From the NCBI RefSeq assembly GCF_001544755.2, contig NZ_FCOF02000004.1, positions 186,001 through 250,000 on the forward strand: 64,000 nt of DNA. The letters are read 5' to 3'. Within the stretch, counting starts at the first letter, position 1; every line of letters starts with the position of its first letter. Origin of the DNA: Caballeronia catudaia. GTDB lineage: Bacteria > Pseudomonadota > Gammaproteobacteria > Burkholderiales > Burkholderiaceae. The notes below the pieces were generated by a model. The model worked only from the letters and a program-made list of their open reading frames with translations, was not told where the DNA came from and made no database searches. Position numbers and translations under genes: made by a program. Shown here piece by piece: positions 44,056 to 51,424 of this stretch.

Positions 44056-47000
44056 TCATTGCGCTTCGACCGAAGCACCGATACCGCGCATCTGCGGATG
44101 CGTGCCGTGCTTGTCCGTCACATGCTCCGTGCGCGAGAGCTTGCGCAGAATCACGTAGAAGACCGGCGTGAGCATCAGACCGAAGAGCGTCACACCCAGC
44201 ATGCCGAAGAACACCGCGACGCCCATCGCATGACGCATCTCCGAGCCCGCGCCCGACGACAGCACGAGCGGCACCACACCCATGATGAACGCGATGGACG
44301 TCATCAGAATCGGGCGCAGACGCAGGCGGCTCGCCTCGATCGCGGCCTGCACGATGGTGCGTCCCTGCATCTCCAGCTCGCGTGCGAACTCGACGATCAG
44401 AATGGCGTTCTTCGCCGACAAGCCCACCAGCACCATCAAGCCGATCTGCGTGAAGATGTTGTTGTCGCCACCGGTGAGCCATACGCCGAGCAGCGCGGAC
44501 AAGATGCTCATCGGCACGATCAGGATGACCGCGAGCGGCAGCGTCAGGCTTTCATACAACGCGGCGAGCACGAGGAACACCAGCAGCACGCTGATCGGGA
44601 AGACCCACAGCGCCGCATTGCCCGCGAGGATCTGCTGATACGTGAGATCGGTCCATTCGAACTTGATCCCGCGCGGCAGCACTTCCGCCGCGATGCGCTC
44701 CGCCGCCGCCTGCGCCTGGCCCGACGAGTAACCCGGCGCGGGACCACCGTTGATATCGGCTGCGGTGTAGCCGTTATAGCGCACGACCATTTCCGGGCCA
44801 TACGTCGGCGTCACTTTCACGAGCGACGACAACGGCACCATGTCGCCATTCGCGTTGCGTGTCTTCAGCAAGCCGATGTCCTCGGGATTCGCGCGGAACG
44901 GGGCATCGGCCTGCACGCGCACCTGATACACGCGTCCGAAGCGATTGAAGTCGTTCACGTAGAGCGAGCCGAGATAGACCTGCATCGTGTCGAAGACATC
45001 GGTGACCGACACGCCGAGTTGCTTCGCCTTCACGCGGTCCAGATCGACGTTGAGTTGCGGCACGTTGATCTGATAGCTGGAGAACGTCGGTCCGAGTTCA
45101 GGCGTCTGCGATGCACGCTTGATGAACGCCTGCGTGGCATCGGCGAGCGCCGCATAACCGAGCGCGCCGCGATCTTCCAACTGCATCTTGAAGCCGCCCA
45201 GCGTGCCGAGGCCGAGCACCGGCGGCGGCGGGAACACGGCGATGAACGAGCCCTTGATGCCCGCGTACTTCTGGTTCAGCGCACCGGCAATCGCGCCCGC
45301 CGACAGCGCCTTGTCATGCACGCGTTCCTTGAACGGCTTCAACGTGACGAACACGATGCCTGCGCTCGACGAGTTTGTGAAGCCGTTCACCGACAAGCCC
45401 GGAAACTCCACCGCGCTTTCCACGCCCGGCTGCTTCAGCGCGATATCGCTCATCTGACGAATCACGCCTTCCGTGCGATCGAGCGATGCGCCGTTCGGCA
45501 ACTGCGCGAAGCTGATCAGATACTCCTTGTCCTGCGCGGGCACGAAGCCGCCCGGCACGACCTTGCCCATCAGCACCGCGCCCGCGAGCAGCACGGCGTA
45601 CACGGCCATCATCAATGCCTTGCGGTTGATGACACGCTTGACGCCCTTGCCGTAAGCCTCGGAACCGCGATGAAACACCTTGTTGAAGACGCGGAAGAAG
45701 CCGCCGAACACGCGGTCCATGCCGCGCGTGAGCCAGTCCTTCGGTTCGTCGTGGCCCTTGAGCAGCAGCGCGGCGAGCGCGGGCGACAGCGTCAGCGAGT
45801 TGAACGCGGAGATCACCGTCGAGATCGCGATGGTCATCGCGAACTGCTTGTAGAACTGGCCCGTGAGACCCGACATGAACGCGAGCGGCACGAACACGGC
45901 CACGAGCGTCAGCGCGATCGCGATGATCGGCCCGCTCACCTCGCGCATCGCCTGATAGGTCGCCTCTCTTGCAGACAGGCCCGATGCGATGTTCCGCTCG
46001 ACGTTCTCGACGACCACGATCGCATCGTCGACGACAATACCGATGGCGAGCACCATCCCGAACAAGGACAACGCGTTGATCGAGAAGCCGAACGCGAGCA
46101 GCAGCGAGAACGTCCCGACGATGGAAACCGGCACGGCGAGCAGCGGAATGATCGACGCGCGCCACGTCTGCAGGAAGATGATCACGACCAGCACCACGAG
46201 CGCGATCGCTTCGGCGAGCGTATGAATCACCGCTTCGATACTCGAACGCACGAACTGCGTCGGGTCATAGACGATCTGGTATTCGAGGCCCGCGGGCATG
46301 TCGGCCTTGAGCTCCTTCATCGTCTTGCGGACTTCATCGGAGATCTGAAGCGAGTTCGCGCCCGGTTGCTGATTGATCGCGATAGCGACAGCGCTCTTGT
46401 TATCCAACAATGAACGCAAGCCATATTCCGATGCCGCAAGCTCGACGCGCGCGACATCGCTGAGATGCGTGACGGCGCCATCCGGCGAAGTCTTCAGCAC
46501 GATGTCGCGGAACTCCGACTCGTTCTGCAAGCGGCCGCGCGCATTCACGTTCAGTTGCAGCGGCACGTTCGGCAGCGTCGGCGAACCGCCGATCACACCC
46601 GCCGCGACCTGCACGTTCTGCTCGCGAATCGCGTTGACGACATCGGTGGCCGTCATGCCGCGCTGCGCGACCTTTTGCGGATCGAGCCATACGCGCATCG
46701 AGTAATCGCCCGAGCCCCACAGTTGCACTTCGCCCACGCCCGCGATGCGTTCGAGCCGGTCCTTCACGTTGATCAGCGCGTAGTTGCGCAGATACGTCAT
46801 GTCGTAGCGGCCATTGGGCGAATTCAGGTGGACGACCATCGTGAGCGTCGGCGATGACTTGATCGTCGTCACGCCGAGACGCGTCACGTCCTGCGGCAAG
46901 CGCGGCAACGCCTGATTCACGCGGTTCTGCACGAGCTGCGTGTTCTTGTCCGGATCGGTGCCGAGCTTGAACGTGACGGTCGTCGTGAGATTGCCGTCGC

Positions 47001-47256
47001 TGTTCGCCTGCGACTGCATGTAGAGCATGTCCTCGACGCCGTTGATCTGCTCTTCCAGCGGCGAGGCCACGGTCTCCGCGATCACCTTCGGATTCGCGCC
47101 GGGATACTGCGCATGCACGACGACCGAAGGCGGCACGACTTCCGGATACTCGGAGATCGGCAGCTTGAACATCGCGATGATGCCCGCCAGCAGCACGATC
47201 ACCGATAACACGCCCGCGAAGATCGGACGGTCGATAAAGAATTTGGATATGTTCAT
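44056..47256 (-). CDS. ceoB: RND efflux transporter, HAE1 family (CeoB/BpeF-like)
   Basis: A 1066-residue inner-membrane proton/drug antiporter with twelve membrane segments and two large periplasmic loops. MNISKFFIDRPIFAGVLSVIVLL is the HAE1 N-terminus. The fourth-segment proton-relay block GIVVDDAIVVVENVERN carries the paired Asp residues, and GLSAKNAILIVEFAREL is the second-half equivalent. Together with the llpE neighbour and a divergent LysR gene this matches the CeoAB-OpcM / BpeEF-OprC pump of Burkholderia, which exports chloramphenicol, trimethoprim and fluoroquinolones in those species. Substrates here are inferred. Confidence 0.95.
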   Translation of the reverse strand: MNISKFFIDRPIFAGVLSVIVLLAGIIAMFKLPISEYPEVVPPSVVVHAQYPGANPKVIAETVASPLEEQINGVEDMLYMQSQANSDGNLTTTVTFKLGTDPDKNTQLVQNRVNQALPRLPQDVTRLGVTTIKSSPTLTMVVHLNSPNGRYDMTYLRNYALINVKDRLERIAGVGEVQLWGSGDYSMRVWLDPQKVAQRGMTATDVVNAIREQNVQVAAGVIGGSPTLPNVPLQLNVNARGRLQNESEFRDIVLKTSPDGAVTHLSDVARVELAASEYGLRSLLDNKSAVAIAINQQPGANSLQISDEVRKTMKELKADMPAGLEYQIVYDPTQFVRSSIEAVIHTLAEAIALVVLVVIIFLQTWRASIIPLLAVPVSIVGTFSLLLAFGFSINALSLFGMVLAIGIVVDDAIVVVENVERNIASGLSAREATYQAMREVSGPIIAIALTLVAVFVPLAFMSGLTGQFYKQFAMTIAISTVISAFNSLTLSPALAALLLKGHDEPKDWLTRGMDRVFGGFFRVFNKVFHRGSEAYGKGVKRVINRKALMMAVYAVLLAGAVLMGKVVPGGFVPAQDKEYLISFAQLPNGASLDRTEGVIRQMSDIALKQPGVESAVEFPGLSVNGFTNSSSAGIVFVTLKPFKERVHDKALSAGAIAGALNQKYAGIKGSFIAVFPPPPVLGLGTLGGFKMQLEDRGALGYAALADATQAFIKRASQTPELGPTFSSYQINVPQLNVDLDRVKAKQLGVSVTDVFDTMQVYLGSLYVNDFNRFGRVYQVRVQADAPFRANPEDIGLLKTRNANGDMVPLSSLVKVTPTYGPEMVVRYNGYTAADINGGPAPGYSSGQAQAAAERIAAEVLPRGIKFEWTDLTYQQILAGNAALWVFPISVLLVFLVLAALYESLTLPLAVILIVPMSILSALLGVWLTGGDNNIFTQIGLMVLVGLSAKNAILIVEFARELEMQGRTIVQAAIEASRLRLRPILMTSIAFIMGVVPLVLSSGAGSEMRHAMGVAVFFGMLGVTLFGLMLTPVFYVILRKLSRTEHVTDKHGTHPQMRGIGASVEAQ

Positions 47257-47282
47257 GACGAGTTCTGTCTGTTGCGGACGGC

Positions 47283-48479
47283 TTACTGCGCGGACGCCGT
47301 TTTCACGGCGGGCGCAGCGTTGTCGTCGTTCATCGCGACGTTGTTGGCCTTGATCACATCGTTCGGACGCACGCGTTGCAAGCCGTTCACGACGATGCGC
47401 TCGCCCGGCTGCAAGCCACGGCTGATGACGCGCAGGCCTTCATGCGTCTGTCCGAGCGAGACTTCGCGGTACTGCACGCGGTTGTCCTTGTCGACGACCA
47501 TCACGTACTTCTTGTCCTGATCGGTGCCGATCGCTTCGTCTTCCACGAGCACCGCCGGATGCGGCGAGCCGCCGCCCACTTTCACGCGCGCATAGAGACC
47601 GGGGACGAGCGATCCGTCCGGATTGTTGAAGCGCGCGCGCACGCGGATCGTGCCGGACGTCGTATCGAGACGGTTATCGACCGAATCGACGACGCCATCG
47701 CGCGAATAGCCCTCTTCATTCGCGAGACCGAGCGACACCGGCACGCTATTGCCCGCATCGCGGCCGAGGTAGCGCAAGTACGTTTGCTCATCGACATCGA
47801 ACGACGCGTAGATCGGCGAGACCGACACGAGCGTCGTCAGCAAAGGCGCGTTCGCACCCGTCGACACGATGTTGCCCACCGTGAGTTCCGCGCGCGATAC
47901 GCGGCCCGACACGGGCGCCGTGATATGCGTGTAGGCGAGATTGATCTTCGCCGCTTCGAGCGCAGCCTGCGCGGCCTTCAGGTTGGCGACGGCCTCGCGC
48001 GCGGCGTTCTGCTTTTCGTCGTAATCGCGCTTGGCGATCGCGTTGTCGGCGAGCAGGCGTTCGGCGCGCGCAGCATCCGTCGACGTATAGCCGTTGCGCG
48101 CCTGCGCCGCCGCGAGCTGCGCCTGCGCACGATCGACTTCGGCTTCATACGGGCGCGGATCGATCGTGAACAGCGCATCGCCCTTCTTCACGAGCTGGCC
48201 GTCCTTGAAATGCACGGCGACGATCGTGCCCTGCACGAGCGGGCGAATGTCGACGTGATCGACGGCTTCGAGCCTGCCCGAATAGCTTTGCCAGTCGGTG
48301 ATGGTCTTCGACACCACGGTCGCGACATCGACCTCGGTTGCGGTCGGGCTGTGAGCGGCGGCCTTGGCTTCGTTGATAGCCGCATCGCCGTGGCCGTGCC
48401 AGGCGGTGTATCCGCCCGCGCCGGCGATGATCAGCGTCGCGCCCAGCGCGGCGTAGATGCGTTTGCGAGTGAAAGACAT
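47283..48479 (-). CDS. ceoA: RND efflux periplasmic adaptor (CeoA/BpeE-like)
   Basis: A 398-residue membrane-fusion protein. An N-terminal hydrophobic anchor (RKRIYAALGATLIIAGAGGY) is followed by the lipoyl half-motif VDIRPLVQGTIVAVHFKDGQLVKKGDALFTIDPRPYEAEV. An alpha-hairpin (about 100-165) and the second half LAYTHITAPVSGRVSRAELTVGNIV follow, then beta-barrel and membrane-proximal domains. It is not an obvious lipoprotein. It links the inner-membrane pump to the outer-membrane channel. The ATG at 48479 is the family-typical start. Confidence 0.95.
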   Translation of the reverse strand: MSFTRKRIYAALGATLIIAGAGGYTAWHGHGDAAINEAKAAAHSPTATEVDVATVVSKTITDWQSYSGRLEAVDHVDIRPLVQGTIVAVHFKDGQLVKKGDALFTIDPRPYEAEVDRAQAQLAAAQARNGYTSTDAARAERLLADNAIAKRDYDEKQNAAREAVANLKAAQAALEAAKINLAYTHITAPVSGRVSRAELTVGNIVSTGANAPLLTTLVSVSPIYASFDVDEQTYLRYLGRDAGNSVPVSLGLANEEGYSRDGVVDSVDNRLDTTSGTIRVRARFNNPDGSLVPGLYARVKVGGGSPHPAVLVEDEAIGTDQDKKYVMVVDKDNRVQYREVSLGQTHEGLRVISRGLQPGERIVVNGLQRVRPNDVIKANNVAMNDDNAAPAVKTASAQ

Positions 48480-48547
48480 GGTATGACGCTCCGGTTGCGA
48501 TGAGATTGTTGTTGTGTATTGCGTGGCTGGCGTGCCGTTTCTTGCTG

Positions 48548-49366
48548 TCACTTCGCGCGTATCAGGCGCTTTTTGAAGAACGCGACGACATCGGCGAGCG
48601 CGCCGGGATGCGCGGCCAACGCGTGATGCGACGCCTTGCAATGGCGCGTGACTTCCGTCGGCACGCCGGCGGCGATCAGTTCGCCCGCGTATTTCTCGGC
48701 TTCGATATGCAGCAGGTCGTGCTCGGCGCTCGCGATGAGCGCGGGCGGCAAGCCCGCGAGACGGCGCGATTCGAGCGGCGCGGCGTACGGATGCAGACGT
48801 TGCGAAGGATTCGGCAGATACGCGCGATACCACTGCGCGCATTCGCACGCTTCGAAGTCGGGGCACAGCACTTTGCGTTCGTCGGCGAGGCGCGTCAGGC
48901 TCGGATCGAGCAGCGGGGCGAGCAGCGCTTGCGCCGACACGCGGATATCGCCGCGATCGCGCGCGATGGCCGCGACGCAGGTGGCGAGATTGCCGCCCGC
49001 GTCATGCCCCGCAATGCCGATGCGTTGCGGGTCCGCACGCTGCGCGCGAGCATGCGCGACGGCCCATTGCGCCGCGCGATAACCGTCTTCGGGCGCGGCG
49101 GGAAACGGATAGGCGGGCGCGAGCGAATAGCCGACGGACACGACCCACGCGGACGTATCGCGTGCGATCGTCGCGGCGGCGATATCGGCGTCGTCGAGGT
49201 TGCCGCGAATAAAACCGCCGCCGTGGAAGTAAAGAACGATGGGCAGGATCGTGCCGTCCGAGGCGGGACGATAGCTGCGCAGTGTGATCGGTTGCGCGTG
49301 TCCCGTGATGTGCACATCTTCGATGCACAAGCGCGGACTCGACTCGATATCCAACAGTGATGCCAT
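48548..49366 (-). CDS. llpE: Alpha/beta hydrolase, LlpE-like, first gene of efflux operon
   Basis: A 272-residue hydrolase of the hormone-sensitive-lipase family. The oxyanion motif HGGG is in LYFHGGGFIRGN. The nucleophile elbow, normally GDSAGG, reads GHDAGG, so Asp stands where Ser is expected. A possible acid residue and a His near the C-terminus (around ASAEHDLL and CKASHHALAAHPG) are present. In Burkholderia an llpE gene occupies this place in ceoAB and bpeEF operons, which supports the symbol. The enzymatic role is unknown, and the Ser-to-Asp change makes esterase activity doubtful. Confidence 0.85.
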   Translation of the reverse strand: MASLLDIESSPRLCIEDVHITGHAQPITLRSYRPASDGTILPIVLYFHGGGFIRGNLDDADIAAATIARDTSAWVVSVGYSLAPAYPFPAAPEDGYRAAQWAVAHARAQRADPQRIGIAGHDAGGNLATCVAAIARDRGDIRVSAQALLAPLLDPSLTRLADERKVLCPDFEACECAQWYRAYLPNPSQRLHPYAAPLESRRLAGLPPALIASAEHDLLHIEAEKYAGELIAAGVPTEVTRHCKASHHALAAHPGALADVVAFFKKRLIRAK

Positions 49367-49478
49367 GGTTATTTTCGGTGCCAGGCCGCTGCTGCAAGGC
49401 CTTCACGCATAAGTTGCGATGATGCGAATAATGGAGTCCGCGCCTTTTTTGATAAATGCCTATAATCCGGCAACACAA

Positions 49479-49493
49479 TTCGGTCGCACCGAA
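49479..49493. promoter_or_regulatory. Candidate LysR-regulator operator between llpE and its regulator
   Basis: TTCGGTCGCACCGAA is a perfect 6-3-6 inverted repeat and contains T-N11-A (49480 to 49492), the LysR-type core. It lies in the 217-base divergent intergenic region, and a TATAAT hexamer sits just beside it at 49461-49466. Likely the binding site for the adjacent CeoR/BpeT-type regulator. Confidence 0.5.
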
Positions 49494-49583
49494 CAATCGT
49501 GGTTATCCCTTGCGATTGTTTCTTCGGTCATTCTTTAGCGCGCGCTTAAATAGCGCGTCGCCCGGCAAGGAAGGTGAGAGAAC

Positions 49584-50594
49584 ATGGATCGGCTACAGGC
49601 AATGCAGGTTTTCACCCGCGTCGTGGACACTAATAGCTTTTCCCGCGCGGCGGACACGCTCAATCTCCCGCGCGCTTCGGTCACGACGATCATTCAGAAT
49701 CTGGAAGCGCACCTGAACGTGCGGCTGCTTCAGCGCACGACGCGCAGACTGAATCTCACGCCGGACGGCGCGGCGTATTACGAGCGCTGCGTGCGCATCC
49801 TCGCGGATATCGAAGAAGCGGAAAGCACCTTCTCGAACAATGGCAAGGGACCGCACGGCAAGCTGCGCGTCGATATGCCCGGCGCGATCGGGCGGCTCAT
49901 CGTGATGCCGCAGCTTTGCGATTTCCATACGCGCTATCCGGATATCGAACTGATGATGGGCTTCGGCGACAAGCCGGTCGATCTCATTCAGGAAGGCGTC
50001 GATTGCGTGATTCGCGTCGGCACGCTGCAGGATTCGAGTCTCGTCGCGCGGCGTATCGGCGTATTTCAGGGCGTGACGGTGGCTGCGCCGCAATATCTCG
50101 AACGCAACGGCACGCCGAAAACGATCGAGGATTTGCAGAATCACACGGCGGTGAATTACTTTTCGAGCCGCACGGGCCGCGTCCTGGATATGGATTTCGT
50201 CGTCGACGATGAAACCATCGAAGTGAAGATGCGCGGCATGATCGCGGTGAACGATGCGGAAGCCTATCTGAGCTGCGGTTTGAAGGGCGTCGGCATCATT
50301 CAGGTGCCCCGCTTCATGGCGCTGCCGCATCTGCGCGCGGGCGAGCTGGTGGAAGTCCTGCCGCAGTGGAATCCGCTGCCGATGCCGATATCGGCGGTGT
50401 ATCCGCATAACCGGCATTTGTCGCCGAAGGTGCGCGTCTTCGTCGATTGGGCCGCGGAGTTATTCGAGCGTTGCCCGCTTCTGCAAGGCCAGAAAGAAGC
50501 GGAAGAGCGCTGCCTGCCGACGAGCACCGCATCGCCTTCGATCGTGCGGCATGGCACGCCGGAAGTCGCGGGCACCGAGGATGTGGTGGTATAG
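49584..50594 (+). CDS. ceoR: LysR family regulator of the efflux operon (CeoR/BpeT-like)
   Basis: A 336-residue LysR-type regulator. The N-terminal winged helix-turn-helix reads MDRLQAMQVFTRVVDTNSFS followed by RAADTLNLPRASVTTIIQNLEAHLNVRLLQRTTR, and the effector-binding domain starts about residue 90. It is divergent from the llpE-ceoAB-opcM operon, the arrangement of CeoR and BpeT in Burkholderia, so it very probably controls the pump in response to a small molecule. A long acidic/Thr-Ser tail follows the last beta strand. The ATG at 49584 has a GAAGGTGAG site upstream. Confidence 0.92.
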   Translation: MDRLQAMQVFTRVVDTNSFSRAADTLNLPRASVTTIIQNLEAHLNVRLLQRTTRRLNLTPDGAAYYERCVRILADIEEAESTFSNNGKGPHGKLRVDMPGAIGRLIVMPQLCDFHTRYPDIELMMGFGDKPVDLIQEGVDCVIRVGTLQDSSLVARRIGVFQGVTVAAPQYLERNGTPKTIEDLQNHTAVNYFSSRTGRVLDMDFVVDDETIEVKMRGMIAVNDAEAYLSCGLKGVGIIQVPRFMALPHLRAGELVEVLPQWNPLPMPISAVYPHNRHLSPKVRVFVDWAAELFERCPLLQGQKEAEERCLPTSTASPSIVRHGTPEVAGTEDVVV

Positions 50595-50831
50595 CCGGAC
50601 ATCGGGCGAGCGCATGGAATAACAATGAACGCTCGCATAGTCGCATCGCGAAAGCCTTTGCAGACAAGGCTCCCCGCGATTATTCGCCGAAATCGATAAA
50701 TCTATTCGCCGATACGGCATTTATCCGCGTGCACCGCGCGGCTACATTCGCTCTCAACGCAGCGTGCTCGATCAACCAAATGCAATCCGCATTTGCCCGC
50801 ACGCTGCATCGGAACGAAAGGAGTCGCAAGC

Positions 50832-51206
50832 ATGAAGCAGCTCATCACGGGGTTTTCTCTCGCCGCCATCTCCGCTGTCGTCACGACTGCCGCTTTTGCG
50901 GAGAGCGGCCAGGGCATTGGCCGCGCAGGCACGTATCAGGTCCAGATGCAGACGCAAACCCAGGCCAATGCGGGCGATACGCCCAAGAGCCGTGCTCAAG
51001 TGCGCGCCGAGCTGGCCGCTGCCTTTTCGAACGGCTCGTTGCCCGCGCTGAATCGCAACACCTATCCCGAGCGCAGCATGTGGGGCGATGCGATCGCCGC
51101 ACAAAGCGAGCAACGCGCACGCGATGCGGCACAAGCGGAAGCACGCAATCGTGAAATCGTCGAGTACGCCAATGGCTCGGCAGCAGGCAATGTGACAGCG
51201 CATTGA
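50832..51206 (+). CDS. DUF4148 exported protein
   Basis: A 124-residue protein with a clear Sec signal peptide (MKQLITGFSLAAISAVVTTAAFA, cleavage after AFA). The mature part contains SRAQVRAELAAAF and the Gln/Ala-rich helical tail of DUF4148 proteins, which are abundant in Burkholderia and of unknown function, probably periplasmic. AAAGGAG with good spacing precedes the ATG at 50832. A small gene follows 32 nt later, then a terminator. Confidence 0.88.
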   Translation: MKQLITGFSLAAISAVVTTAAFAESGQGIGRAGTYQVQMQTQTQANAGDTPKSRAQVRAELAAAFSNGSLPALNRNTYPERSMWGDAIAAQSEQRARDAAQAEARNREIVEYANGSAAGNVTAH

Positions 51207-51238
51207 TAGCGCCGTCGACAAGATATCAAGAGGTCAAC

Positions 51239-51385
51239 ATGTTAGCCAACACATCGCTCGATCAATTCTCGCTTCTCGACGAACTTCCTTTTGCTACGCC
51301 GGTATGGCATCCGTTCGTGCAGCACGCGCAGGACGCTGTGCAAGAGACGAAGCAAGAGACTGAGGAACGCTCGCATCGGGCGTGA
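51239..51385 (+). CDS. 48-residue protein of unknown function
   Basis: A 48-residue frame: MLANTSLDQFSLLDELPFAT then PVWHPFVQHAQDAVQETKQETEER, an acidic, helical C-terminal half with no membrane segment. The ATG at 51239 has an AAGAGGT site 6 nt upstream, and a strong terminator begins 4 nt after the stop, both of which favour a real gene in one transcript with the DUF4148 gene. No family recognised. Confidence 0.6.
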   Translation: MLANTSLDQFSLLDELPFATPVWHPFVQHAQDAVQETKQETEERSHRA

Positions 51386-51389
51386 CACG

Positions 51390-51421
51390 AAAGGCGCGGA
51401 CCCAAAGCCCGCGCCTTTTTT
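51390..51421 (+). terminator. Rho-independent terminator after the small genes
   Basis: AAAGGCGCGG, loop ACCCAAAGC, CCGCGCCTTT followed by further T residues to 51421. It is a strong intrinsic terminator for the plus strand, and because the minus side also has a short T run it may end nrdJ transcription as well. Confidence 0.88.
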
Positions 51422-51424
51422 CAT

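Noticed and set aside
44050-46413. A 787-codon open frame on the plus strand opposite the RND pump gene
   Set aside because: It lies wholly antisense to a clear HAE1 transporter, its translation is Arg/His-rich without domains, and long antisense frames are common at this GC content.
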